Shown here piece after piece: positions 12,331-35,198 of a stretch of 64,000 nt of DNA (positions within the stretch are counted from its first letter, which is position 1; the number at the start of each line of letters is the position of its first letter). A program made the translations under genes and the position numbers. The notes under the pieces were generated by a model. The model worked only from the letters and a program-made list of their open reading frames with translations. It searched no databases and was not told the origin of the DNA. This stretch comes from Hippasteria phrygiana (taxonomy: Eukaryota > Echinodermata > Asteroidea > Valvatida > Goniasteridae), in the NCBI GenBank assembly GCA_037893225.1, contig JAZGUH010000073.1, positions 1 through 64,000 of the forward strand. The letters are read 5' to 3'.

Positions 12331-13843
12331 TTACCAAAATTACACATACGTACTGCAGACTACTGAACTTCGTTCAAGCGAGACAAAAAGCATCCTAATT
12401 GTTTTTCATTTGGGGTATTTGTAGAAACACAAGAAAATACATAAGCACACAGCAAATTTTTTTCGGAGTTTGTATTTGCAAAAGACAACATAACAATAAC
12501 ATGCAATAACGAACAAAAATGAAAGACATTAAGACCAGCTTATGCTAGCATCAACACCTATTTATGCATGACACATGTCAACAAGTATAAATAAAGCAAA
12601 ACAGGTTCTTCAGTATGCGGAGATATAAAACAAATAGACCAACCACAAACACCCAAGATAAATAAACGCCAATGTTGTACAAAGTTTAAACAAGTAAATC
12701 TAAGTTTCTTGGTTTTATCATTGCACTTGTCTGCAGTGGAAGCTTTATAGTATCAGTCAAAATCTGCAGACACTGGCTGTCCATCGTCTACATAAACACT
12801 AGAGCGTGGTGCATTCTCGGATAGCCAGTGGATCGGCAACTACAGCGAGCAGTACATGCAGGTTGGGTTTTTCCCCGCTGTGTGCCAGGAGATTTTTTGC
12901 TCAACTTTGCAAGTTAAAAAAAACTTTGTGTTAACCATGTTCTGCTCGCCTCAAAGTATCACTTTTTAATTTTATCAGCTATCCTGGCTTTGATCCCACT
13001 TGTAGTTTCTGGTACAAAAATTAATAGTACCGTATGCTTTCTATACACAAATTCAAGCCCACGGGGGAATGCACTTGACACCAATACCAGTTTTGGCCGT
13101 TGCAAAAAGCTAATTCGTTTGGCTACGTCAATGCTTCACCAAAACTTGGTGATGTACGGTTCATTAAATTTCAGACCGAATTGCTTATAATTTGTTGGCA
13201 TTAGGTAATTAGACATTACACAAAACAATTCGACTGACCAAAAGTGACAGACCGATGACAGGTAACCGAGTTAATGTTCTAATTCTTGGATAAGGAGCAG
13301 GAGCAATTAAATAAAACAACCCCGACATCTCATAGATTGCACACCTTGTAAAAAATATCACACATCAAGTTTACAGTCATGTTTCCATCAATGGTTCACC
13401 AGATAAGAGGACATTGAAACAAAGTTATGCGTGGCTAGTTACATATTATTTCCATACAAAAATAACATTTCGACTACAATTTGTCTGGTTTAAGAAGCGA
13501 CCGTCGTTAAGTTAATGGAACAATTAAATCCAGGTCTACTTTTGGGTTATGACAATACAAAAAAGGTCAGGATTTTCTCAGCATATACAAATTAACACTA
13601 TAATTTATTCACTAAAGTTCAGACGTTACACCTTGGCCCATCCATACAAACAACTCCCCTTAAAAATAATTTGGCTGACAATTCTGCGTCTCTTATTTCA
13701 CATCTTATTTAAGAATTACATGTACTTCCTTCAGCACTGCTACCAAATAATTTTGGATAACGATCACCATTCTGTGGCACACAAAGTTTGCACTCACTCC
13801 GTAAACACCGATTCCTTGGCTATTGAATATGCACATTGTTTTG
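12331..13843. other. No gene seen (downstream of gene A)
   Basis: AT-rich sequence lying 3' of gene A. Several AATAAA-type hexamers occur on the minus strand, so longer 3' UTR isoforms of gene A could extend into this area. Otherwise nothing was recognised. Confidence 0.4.
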
Positions 13844-13849
13844 TTTATT
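13844..13849 (-). terminator. Candidate poly(A) signal of HSC70 gene A
   Basis: AATAAA on the minus strand, about 370 nt downstream of the gene A stop. This is a plausible cleavage/polyadenylation signal chosen by position only. Confidence 0.35.
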
Positions 13850-14221
13850 AATTGGCGGGGGGGGGGGGGGTTTTCGGTAGGTTGTAGGTGGCTTTGATAA
13901 CCTCATTCTTGAATTGTGACTTCATGTACACATAAGGCAAGTTCTGTCACAGATTAATTCATTACCAACAATGAGTTTCTCTGCTTAATTTTGGACCAGC
14001 TATTCTCCAATTAAAATAGTTGCTATTTCCATTTAAACGTCTGATGCAAAGCAATGAATGTCGTACCTCGGCAAAATCTGTGTCATGAGGATGTCCCTAG
14101 CAAGTGCACAGTCAATCTCAAAGGATGCATTTTACATCTCTACAAGCTCTATCCATCCCAGTCTTGGTAATGACAGTGTCGTTTGGGTTTTTTTTTTCAG
14201 GACTCCATGATTGTTCAAGAT
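13850..14221 (-). other. Probable 3' UTR of HSC70 gene A
   Basis: Non-coding sequence between the gene A stop and the candidate poly(A) signal. It contains a poly-G/poly-C tract at about 13,857-13,870. It shows no similarity to the sequence after the gene B stop; the two genes diverge within a few bases of the stop codon. Confidence 0.4.
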
Positions 14222-25813
<11,592 letters not shown>

Positions 25814-25831
25814 TTTGGTTCTTGAAAAAAA

Positions 25832-26636
25832 AAAACAAGCACAAAAAATGAATGCATTTACATGAATAGGCACTTCATTATCGACACTACACTATGCAGT
25901 CCATGGTGACATGTGGGAACAAAGTCTACATACTTCATTACTTGACCTACTCATGCCATGGAACTGAAACTTTATAAGTGTGCAGCTTCTTCATTTTAGT
26001 GAAAATGCCGTTAAGGAAAATTCAGCTAAGGAAAACTGAAATTATCTCGGGAAGAAGTGGTTTTTAGGCGATATTTTGAGTGCACATATCATTTGCACAT
26101 TCAATCATGTAGGCAGCCATATTAAAATATCAGGAAGCGCACGATGTGCACGTGACAAGGCACTAACCAATAAACAGTGTGATTTCATGCAATGAATAAA
26201 CAACACTTTGGGTTTCTACCATTTTTTAAGAGAGGGAGCAACATGTAGAATAGAGGGCCAATCCGTGACCGTCGGGGGACTCCGCTCCAGGGATGCGATT
26301 GGACTTTTTGGAAAAAAACCTGAAAAGTCTGGGGCAAGCACAAACATGGACGAGCACGAAGCTATTAACGGCGTGGGGTCCGGGGCCTGCTTAAGGGCCC
26401 GGGAAATTTTTTGAAATGTAGATGCTCTGTGGTGCAATCTAAGCCTTTCTGGGACATCTTTTTAGCAACAATATTTGCCAAATTTGTTATATTAATTTTA
26501 ATTTTTCAGAATATTATGTCTCATTTCAACATCATTATTGATTTGCTACCCATTTGTAATAAACAATCTGGTGTCACCCTTGCATGAACAGCAGAAACAT
26601 TTTTTTCTTTTTCTTAATCTAAAGCACATCCATGTG
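25832..26636. other. Gene A intron sequence, nothing recognised
   Basis: First part of the long 5'-UTR intron (minus-strand intron 31,312-25,821). No repeat, RNA or coding region recognised. Confidence 0.45.
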
Positions 26637-27720
26637 CACTTCCACAGGGAAGTGTACTGGGGCCAATCTTGTTTACACTCTACCTCGCACCGTTAGACGA
26701 TATTTTAAAGAAACACAACATTAATTTTATGTTATATGCTGATGACACCAAGTTGTACCTAACCTGTAAAAATGCTAAAAATTCAAAGGTTCATTTTGAA
26801 GCATGTGTTGAGGAAATTAGACATTGGATGCTTTTTAACAAGCTTGTTCTCAATGATGCGAAGACTGAGGTGATTCATTTTCATTCTTCGTTTCGTAAAT
26901 GTGACCTTTTGTCAGGTCTGCCTGTCGGAACTAATGATGTTATTCCTACCACGGTCGTTAGAAATCTTGGTGTGTATTTTGATAATCATTGTAATATGGC
27001 TACTCATGTTTCTAAGATATGTCAATCAGGGTATTTTGCTTTGCATCGCATTAGCAAAATTTGTAATGTTTTGGATAGCACCACTACTGAACGACTTATA
27101 CATGCGTTTATTACGTCACGGTTGGATTATGCAACAGCCTTCTTTATGGTCTTCCTGATTATTTAATCCGTAGGTTACAATTAGTTCAAAATTCAGCTGC
27201 CCGTCTTGTTACTCATACTAAGAAATATCAACACATCACCCCTATTCTCCAAAGTCTTCACCGGATTCCTGTAGCACAGCGTATTGAGTTCAAGATCCTT
27301 ATTTTGGCTTATAAAATCTTACATAAACCTGAATATTTGTCGGATTTGTTGAAAGTTCGCGAAAGTTCTATAGCCACTCGTTCCTCCACTGAAACACGTT
27401 TAGTTTAACCTCGTTTTAACCAAGATCATTATGGCAGACGTGCCTTTTCAGTATCAGCACCCAGTGTATGGAACAGACTTCCTTATCTTATTCGGAATGC
27501 ACCTTCTCTTTTATTATTTAAGTTGGCACTAAAAACATATTTTCGTCAGGTTTTTAAATAATATTTTTAAGAGATGTGATTAACCTTTTATGATGTACCT
27601 GTATTTTTAATGAGCCTTTTTAAATGTATTTTAATGACGGTTTTCTAATGATTAATTTTGTAAAGCGCATTGAGATTATTAATTGATATAAGAATTTAAT
27701 ATTATTATTATTATTATTAA
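26637..27720 (+). mobile_element. 3' end of an L2/CR1-like LINE (reverse transcriptase fragment, broken)
   Basis: From 26,648 the frame reads PQGSVLGPILFTLYLAPLDD, followed by the catalytic YADDTKLY. It continues to about 27,135, where the loss of one T breaks DYCNSLLYGLP. The reading resumes in the next frame (YLIRRLQLVQNSAARLV ... APSVWNRLP) with an internal TAA near 27,408. The 3' end GTAAAGCGCATTGAGAT followed by (ATT)n at about 27,700-27,720 is typical of L2/CR1 elements. It is 5'-truncated and cannot be active. Confidence 0.85.
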
Positions 27721-28320
27721 AGCATGATTGGTCTTGATATTTCGCTCATTTTTTGTTCCAACTTTTTTTTTTTATTCTCAAACCTGCTAGTGCTACGTAC
27801 AGCCATGTTGGAACAAGCGTTCGAGCACGTTTCAATGTCGAGTAGAGTAGAAGTGTACATGTATGCACGTTAATCCATAATACGCATCAAATGCGAAAAA
27901 TTACTTTATTCTAGACAGAAAAAAAATACATGGAAGTCACCACGACATCGTGAGATCGGGGCCACCGGGATCGGGCCCGCCGAGATTGAGGTCCGGTCCG
28001 CGCTGCAGAATTGAGCTCAGATCGGCCCAACAAGATCGCGAATTGCGTATCGGGGCCGGAAAGATCGGGGCCGGGTTCAGGCTACACTAGTTGAGTAGTT
28101 CAAGTACTAATGTTACAACATTTACCTTAAGTTGGCTTCTTTACGGCATTCCAGAAATACGAGCGTTTGTTTCTATTCCGGCATTGTTGATCAGTAACAG
28201 CTGATTATCCCATGATTATCCTTAATACCAAGGACGATTCACACGTGAGCTGTCGACCGTCAAAAAACGATCGTACATGTATTGCATGTACTGTATGCAT
28301 AAAGTCTTACACACACAGAC
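27721..28320. other. Intron sequence, GC-rich patch only
   Basis: Includes a GC-rich patch at about 27,950-28,080 with repeated GATCGGGGCC motifs. No gene recognised. Confidence 0.4.
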
Positions 28321-28323
28321 ATT

Positions 28324-28640
28324 AGACATGTACAATGCATGCAATGCGCATGTGCCGCACGTGTTCTAGTCTTTTCACTAGACAAAAGTTCGCTTCGCTC
28401 TCGCTGCGTGTACGCATTGTACACTGAATAATACGGTGGCATTCAGTGCGGTTGCTTGAACACCCACAATGCAACGCGCACGTTTCACTGAGTCATTGTA
28501 CATGTACAATGCATGCAATGCGCATGCGCCGCACGTGTATTAGTCTTCTCACAAGACAAAAGTTCGCTTCGCTCTCGCTGCGTGTACGTACATTGTACAT
28601 TGTGAATAAGACAGTGGCATTCAGTGCGGTTGTTTGCACT
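28324..28640. repeat. Tandem duplication, unit ~175 bp
   Basis: Two copies (about 28,324-28,460 and 28,498-28,640) share ACATGTACAATGCATGCAAT, AGACAAAAGTTCGCTTCGCT and GTGGCATTCAGTGCGGTTG. Copy 2 differs by small changes. Confidence 0.75.
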
Positions 28641-28867
28641 TGACCAAGACTAGACAACTTATCAATGCGGAATGGTTTGTATATTACATACGTACGTTAG
28701 TAAATTTCAGCACGTAAAACCCGATATGAGTAATTAATGAGCATATTCTACCCCCCCGATTTTCTCAACGGATTCACATGATTCATGTTGCTTGACTTTT
28801 GACAGCCAAAAAAACGGAATTCCGGGAAAAAACAGAAAAATCACATCCCTGTGCGACGCTCTCACAT

Positions 28868-28972
28868 GGGTTAGGGTAATAGGAATAGAGTTGGGTTAGG
28901 AATAGGAATAGAGTTAGGGTTAGGAATAGGGTAAGGAATAGAGTTAGGGTTAGGAATAGGGTTAGGGATGTC
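28868..28972 (+). repeat. Telomere-like minisatellite
   Basis: Mixture of GTTAGGG and GGAATAGAGTTAGGGTTA units over about 100 bp. TTAGGG is the animal telomere repeat. This interstitial array is degenerate and more likely arose by slippage than by fusion (inference). Confidence 0.7.
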
Positions 28973-29187
28973 GATCGCGCAAACAGCCGTAAAGTGCTAG
29001 TTAGTAGTTGGGCTATGGTTGGGCGGGCAGCTTACAATCACTCCACGCTCCTTGCAGAATTCAACAGTATGCTCCAACCCGTGTTAAATTGTGTATGTCA
29101 TAAATTAATATTCAATATTAATTTAAATAATTTAAATATTTCAGAAGCCAGATTGCGACATGACTAAAATGCTTCAAGGAGTAACAA

Positions 29188-29756
29188 GCGCTTGTGGCCG
29201 AGCGGGTAAGTGTACCATGTATTAACCTAGTCCGAGTAACTTGGACCCTTTATCGCCCTTTTTAACATTTGGACATGATCTGGCGATAGTAGGGTCCAAG
29301 GCAGCGTTTGACGATTTTCTATTCATTAATTCAATACGTCATGCAAGGTCGAGGGGTCACTATTTGAACTCCAAGAAAGCGAAAAGACATGTTCTGCGGG
29401 GGTCTCTGGGAATTAAACGGTAAATTTCACTTTTTATTTGGATGGTAAGTAAACCTTGGTACATTCATCTGATCATGGAACTCCACTTGTTCAGATGGTG
29501 GCATATCTAGTATTTTGGTGGCCGTTGTAAAGTTGAATTCTGATTTATTTGTTTTGGATTTTAGACGTATTGAATTAATGAAAAGAAAATCGTCAAATGC
29601 TGCCTTGGACCCTACTAATACTATCGCCAGATCATGTCCAAATGTTAAAAAAGGCGATAAAGGGTCCAAGTTACTCGGACTAGTATTAACCCACGTTCTC
29701 TTACACTACCATGACTACAGGCTTAATTTTGATGGAGGTTCGAACCTCGGCGAGGG
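29188..29756 (+). mobile_element. tRNA-derived SINE head split by a MITE
   Basis: Left part 29,188-29,227 holds an A-box region (GTGGCCGAGCGGGTAAGTG, Leu/Ser-tRNA-like). Right part 29,692-29,756 holds a perfect B-box GGTTCGAACC. Removing the MITE at 29,228-29,682 and one copy of its 9-bp duplication makes the two boxes contiguous. An isolated tRNA pseudogene is an alternative. Confidence 0.6.
29228..29682. mobile_element. MITE with TAGTCCGAG termini and 9-bp duplication
   Basis: Perfect 9-bp target duplication GTATTAACC at 29,219-29,227 and 29,683-29,691. Termini TAGTCCGAGTAACTTGGACC and inverse. The 455-bp element shares its termini and about 200 bp of subterminal sequence with the element at 29,959-30,850. 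A 9-bp duplication fits Mutator-like elements (inference). Confidence 0.8.
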
Positions 29757-29958
29757 AATGGAAAAAGGAGCACATAGACAGTGACAGAGAGGCGGCTTGG
29801 TGGTGGTGGAACGGAGGACAGAGGAGTGTACAGGAGAGAGATTGTAGAGAAGAGAGATTTCTAGCAAATAATTTTTTATTATTTTTTAGGCCTAGGTCTA
29901 TTTATTTTTTACTTTTCCTCGCTAAAATCCCCTTAAAAATAAAAGGCGCCATTTTTTA

Positions 29959-30850
29959 TAGTCCGAGTAACTTGGACCCTTTATCGCCTTTTTTAACATT
30001 TGGACACGATCTGGCGATAGTAGGGTCCAAGGCAAGTGTGCGATAGAGAATTACTTTTGATTCAATACGTCAAAAAAATTCAAAATTCAACCTTACAACG
30101 GCCACCAAAATACTAGATACTTCACCATCTGAACAAGTGGAGTTCCATGATCAGATGAATGTACCAAGGTTTACTTAACATCCAAATAAAAAGTGAAATT
30201 TTACCGTTTAATTCCCAGAGACCCCCGCAGAACATGTCTTTTCGCTTTCTTGGAGTTCAAATAGTGACTCCTCGACCTTGCATGACGTACGTCACCCTGA
30301 TGCGCAGCGCCCGCATGCACCGCGCGACAACCTGTTTATGCCAGCGACTGTTTCGTGAAGAATTCTCTCCCCCATGACGCGCGTGCAACCTCGAATCAAT
30401 ATACTACATGTATCTACACACGAACACGTACCGCGACCGTTATACCACTCACGAAACAGTCGCCGGCATAAACAGGTTGTCGCGCAGTGCATGCGGGCGC
30501 TGCGCATCAGGGTGACGTCATGCAAGGTCACTATTTGAACTAGTCCAAGAAAGCGAAAAGACATGTTCTGCGGGGGTCTCTGGGAATTAAACGGTAAAAT
30601 TTCACTTTTTATTTGGATGTTAAGTAAACCTTGGTAGGTACATTCATCTGATCATGGAACTCCACTTGTTCAGATGGTGGCGTATCTAGTATTTTGGTGG
30701 CCGTTGTAAGGTTGAATTTTGAATTTTTTAGACGTATTGAATTAAAAGCCATTCTCTATCGCACACTTGCCTTGGACCCTACTAATCGCCAGATCATGTC
30801 CAAATGTTAAAAAAGGCGATAAAGGGGAAGGGTCCAAGTTACTCGGACTA
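29959..30850. mobile_element. Foldback MITE of the same family, 892 bp
   Basis: Termini TAGTCCGAGTAACTTGGACC and inverse, with arms that remain complementary for roughly 400 bp each. For example, CCAAAATACTAGATAC near 30,104 inverts near 30,695, and CATGCACCGCGCGACAACC near 30,314 inverts near 30,480. The centre is near 30,390. The flanks do not match, so the target duplication has decayed or one end has moved. Confidence 0.75.
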
Positions 30851-31312
30851 ACAGTTACACGTGTTGGAGTTTATAAAACTTCAAAATAGTGATGTCCGTA
30901 TATGGAACTCTTTCCGAAAAAAAGACTGCTTTAGCCTGCAAAAGTCACTTTGGTACTCATAAAAAAGGTAGGGTAACGATTAATACCAGGAAGTGCGCGA
31001 CTCGGGAAAAAAAAATTAATCAGAAATGTTCTTCTTCAAATTGCACATAAGTCTCCAATTAAATTGCATTAATTAAACAACCACGGTTTCCTCTTTATTT
31101 TGGTATATCGTTCTTCTACTTTCGAGCAGTTTTTGTATGACAATAAAAAAATGGCCAAACGCTGGACTCGCTAAATTACCGGTATTCCGGTATTAGTTCC
31201 GAAACATAAACTCAACTGTCTAATACGTTGGGGTCCTGGTAAGGATTACCAGATTATGCCCAGTTTTCCCACCATCTACCACAAACTATCTCAGTACTTG
31301 CATAACACTTAC

Positions 31313-31405
31313 CTCTTCTTTTCAGAGTTTTCAAAAAAAGATCACAAATAAGCGATAAAGTCTGTAAAATACCTACAAGTTAAAACTACGACACAGAAAT
31401 ACACG
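31313..31405 (-). other. Probable non-coding first exon of HSC70 gene A (start approximate)
   Basis: A strong donor GAG|GTAAGTG lies at 31,313/31,312 on the minus strand, 188 nt below a perfect heat shock element. Gene A coding exon 1 has a splice acceptor only 7 nt before its ATG, so an upstream non-coding exon is required, as in vertebrate HSPA8. The implied intron is 31,312-25,821. The 5' end is set about 30 nt below a TATA-like TATTTATT and is a guess. Confidence 0.5.
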
Positions 31406-31432
31406 ACCAGCGTGGACAACGGAGCGGCATCC

Positions 31433-31558
31433 AATAAATATGACGTCAATGTGCGTCACGCGTTATACCGGTAACACGTGGAGGGAGAAAAAGGTCAAAG
31501 AAATTTCTGGAAGCCTGTACCACGTGTTCATAATTACCCAATGGAAACGGTTGATAGA
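31433..31558 (-). promoter_or_regulatory. HSC70 gene A promoter: CCAAT, E-box, perfect heat shock element, CRE, TATA-like
   Basis: Reading toward gene A: CCATTGG (31,544-31,538), CACGTG (31,526-31,521), then a perfect three-unit heat shock element TTCCAGAAATTTC (31,512-31,500; nGAAnnTTCnnGAAn on either strand). Next come the palindromic CRE TGACGTCA (31,448-31,441) and TATTTATT (31,440-31,433). About 59 bp (31,558-31,500) aligns with 42,114-42,173 upstream of gene B in the same gene orientation. The parts are seen directly; promoter function is inferred. Confidence 0.65.
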
Positions 31559-31797
31559 AAGTTGTGGGTGTAACAAAGGACAAGCCGAGGAAACGTCTTT
31601 GTCCCACATCACACTGCACTAAAGGTTACACCCGGGGGGATCGAGCCACGAAATGAGGCAAATCGAACGCTGCGGTGTATTCGCCTTGGCATGCTGGGAA
31701 AATTAAGGTCAAAGGTCGTTTGGGGGCGGGAACTTTAAAAAGGGTAAAGCGTTAACACAGGCCCGCTATTAATACTACAACATTTCACGCTACACCG

Positions 31798-32203
31798 TAG
31801 TCTTGGTTCCAAAACGTCCTTAGCGGTGCGACGTATAGCGCGCACGGCCGGCCGACAGCACCCTCTCGCACACACACCCAGTCATGTAAACGGGTGCAAT
31901 CGTGGACCTCCCATTGTTCCTCTTTTGTTTATACTCTAACTTTTTCGGAAGGCCTCCCATTGGTTTTGTACACGATTTTCAATCGTGGACGTTAGGTCAA
32001 ACGTGGACCCCTTTGTCTACGCTCGAATTCTTTTGTCCTAGGTCCACGATTGCCCGGCATATACAAACTCACGTCCACCACACGCACACCAAGGCCAAAA
32101 TTTAACCTTGGCGTGTGTGCATGATATGTGATCGAGGGCGCTGTGCCGTGCACGCTGTACATATACATCGCACCGCGCTAAGGACGTCTTGGAACCAAGA
32201 CTA
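31798..32203. mobile_element. MITE with TAGTCTTGGTTCC termini and perfect 9-bp duplication
   Basis: GCTACACCG flanks both ends (31,789-31,797 and 32,204-32,212). The 406-bp element has inverted termini TAGTCTTGGTTCC and CGCTAAGGACGTC-type subterminal blocks. A related copy lies at 55,484-56,007 in gene B. It sits 240 bp upstream of the gene A promoter block. Confidence 0.85.
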
Positions 32204-32212
32204 GCTACACCG

Positions 32213-33430
32213 GCGCGGCCCAGCCTTCGTGGACTGACAAGTGACATTACTATAAAGTTTAAAGGCAGTTGAAATTCAATATAGTAAATAGAACAAAATG
32301 AACAATTCATTGTATGTCCTAATGAAAAGTAGGCAAGTTAGGGATTACTCAAGTTTGACTTACGCAATTCAGTTTTGCACTAACGTCCAAAATTAAATCC
32401 CCTCTAATGTTGCGTAACAAACACGTGTGCGATAAAGACTGGAATTGCGGGTAACACATGTGAAAAACACGTGTGCGTTTTTATGTAGGCGGCGGAACAT
32501 GGGGGGGCGGCAGGGGGTGCCATTCAGGCCCGTCGCAAAGGGGGAAACCAATTCCCCCCCCCCCCTTGGCAAAAACGAAAAGCATCATATATAATTGTGT
32601 TTTTTTGTTGTGATGTGCCCCCCCCCCCCCCCCCAAGCTGGCACTGTTCTCCCCCCCCCCCCCCCCCCCCCGATGCCCAGAGCTGGCCAAGTGTGAGAAA
32701 TGGCTCAGGACGGCTGGCTCCGGCCCTGCGTTTGTTGTTGGGCCTTCCTTAGATCTCAGTTTGAATTAGCCCGTGGTCTTAATATTATTCTTCTATGGTT
32801 TTCGTGGGGTCATAAACTATTATTTTGGGAGAGTTGCGGCGAGCATTGTTCCCGATTGAAGTCGGCAATGAGAGCTAAAGGCCACTGTTATAGGTGAAGG
32901 GCTGCAACAGAGATGGTGGGGTTGGCCACATTTTAAGCTGCAACACCCTTACGGTTACCTTTTTCCGTGGATGCAGATCTAAATACATTGCAAAAACCGT
33001 GGTGTCAAATTAACACCATGTGGTATTTATATTGAACCATTCGCCCAATATAAACACCACATAGTGTTAATTTAACACCAAGTTTTTTTCATTTTCTCTC
33101 AATTTCTCCAAGATTTGTCCCATTTGGCTTTGGAAAAGTCCCTGAAATCGTCATAGGTATTACTTTCTGGTCTAAATGTTTTTTGGGGGGTTCAAAATAA
33201 AAACTTAAAGGAATTAAGCAGGCTCCTTTCCACACGAGTGCCAACATGTACAGTGTACTGTATTCTACGCACTGTTTACGGATGTGTGTGGGGACGTACG
33301 TAAATCCATGTCATGGGCACGATATCGCTGTGGGCGACACAGCTTATGCGCGTAAAACACTGCATCGCATATGCTGCCGGATATGGGGCGGCTTTTTCCG
33401 TTTATATATTTTAACGTTTGACTTTAGAGG
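32213..33430. other. Intergenic; C-runs and one short hairpin
   Basis: Long C tracts lie at about 32,555-32,567, 32,619-32,634 and 32,652-32,671. A ~90-bp inverted repeat lies at about 32,999-33,085, with GGTGTCAAATTAACACCATG pairing with TAGTGTTAATTTAACACC. No gene was recognised. Confidence 0.5.
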
Positions 33431-33601
33431 AGTTCCTGTCGAGCGGTGACGTGGTGCGGACGTGTCTGTGTGGCGCGAAATTTAAATTTTGCCCCTCATC
33501 AACGGCTGATCCTTGATCACTAACTTTACCTTTTAGGACACAGGTAAGCAATATCATTATATCGCGAGGTGTATTGGAATACTCCCTTCTAGATATCGGC
33601 C

Positions 33602-35085
33602 ATGGCCGATTTATCCACAGATTCAGATTCAGTTTCTGATGACATATCATGGGATAAACTTTCGCAACAAACCCCAATGGATGCTCAAGATCATATAAAT
33701 CATGACGATCATCCACGATCAACCTTTGACGTATTATATAGCCAGGCACAAAGTAATACGCAGTTCCAAACTCAAAACAGAAAACGACCAAAGTCCAGCC
33801 TTAATTACAGTGACGTCTACACAGATTCAGAAGGAGACACTCAATGAACATCCAACAAAACGCCGAAACACACACAATGCATACCAAACTCAGAGTCAAC
33901 CTACTCATATTATTAACTCCCCCGATGTTAAACTAGCCAGGATCAATCCAATTAAAATTGCCAAAGCCCTGAATAATGTGGGAAAAGACTACATTAAGAA
34001 TGTCTCTAAGAACAATAAAGGGGGGATTACTGTGAGATGCCACACTCCAGCACAGGCAAGACAACTCAAATCTATCAGTCAACTTGATCAATGGGCAGTA
34101 ACAACAGAATATGCCAAGTCTGAAACTCAAAGCAAGAGGTGTCATATATGGAGTAGAAACTGACATAACCGATGGTGAAATACTGAATGCAGTTAAGAAA
34201 CACGGAGTCATTGAGGTCAAGCGCCTTATGAGAAAGCGAGACGGAAAACTTGAAAAAAGCTTATCTATCTGTTTGACCTTCAATACTCCAAATCCACCCA
34301 CCAAAATGCAACTATAGGATATGAACAGTTTACAGTGAAACCATTCATTCCACCAGTTATTAGATGTTTCAACTGCCAGAGACTTGGCCATACCGCCACC
34401 AACTGTAGAAGTTCTACACGATGTGTACGATGCGGGGGGCCCCACTCATTCGAACAATGCAACCAAAGGGATAATATCAGGTGTTGTAGATGTGGAGAAA
34501 GCCATTCATCTGCATACGGAGGGTGCAGTACCATGAAACATGAACGAAAAATCCAAGGCATCAGAGTCACCTACAATATTTCATATGCAGACGCTGCCAA
34601 AGCAATGAAAGCGGACATCTCAATCCGTCCAACCCAATTAACACCTCCGCCAGCACAACCACGGAGAAGTGTTTCACCCGCCATGACACAATCTACAACA
34701 AACAATGAAAACAAAGAATATCCGCTACGACCAAACACAAATGCCACAATGGGAAACACAACAGAGATGCCACCGCCAACCACCGTGACAAAACCCCGCA
34801 TAACCTCCAAAGACGCAAGCACGCAGACTAACACAACCGAAGCAACACAAACTGAACATGCACACACAATGTATATGGAATGAACAATATCTAACTGAAC
34901 TTCTCACTGGCACGATACAAATATGGGATACTCTCAAAAACAAAGAGGAAAGACACACGGCAATCAAGGACCTTATCAACCATATCATACACGCTGACAA
35001 CCCTCCAACACAGACTAAAGATGCAACGAACACCCACACGTGCCAATACAAGGAATGGCTCGGGTCGAAAATCAACCCAAAATAA
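33602..35085 (+). pseudogene. LINE ORF1 (gag-like nucleic-acid binding protein), frameshifted
   Basis: Starts MADLSTDSDSVSDDISW and continues through at least four frame changes (near 33,845, 34,120, 34,315 and 34,870). An RRM-like segment (GVIYGVETDITDGEILNAV) precedes three knuckles at about 34,365-34,535: CX2CX4HX4C, CX2CX3HX4C and CX2CX3HX6C. This knuckle pattern is standard for ORF1 of I/R1/Jockey LINEs. It would bind the element's RNA in the particle. No intact frame remains. Confidence 0.75.
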
Positions 35086-35198
35086 GGCTAATACGCTTTC
35101 GACCCAATCAAACACAGACTCGTTGGAAACCCATAATCCGACCAGCTATCATCAAACGCCTAAAGGAAAATCAAACAAAACTTCATGATTTTTTTATT

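Noticed and set aside
27844..28080. CpG island or promoter for gene A in the GATCGGGGCC-rich patch
   Set aside because: No conserved elements shared with gene B, no donor of similar strength, and a better-supported promoter block exists at 31.4-31.6 kb.
33411..34445. Minus-strand frames of 126 and 170 codons over the LINE 5' region
   Set aside because: Antisense to LINE ORF1, which has recognisable zinc knuckles on the plus strand. No motifs on the minus strand.
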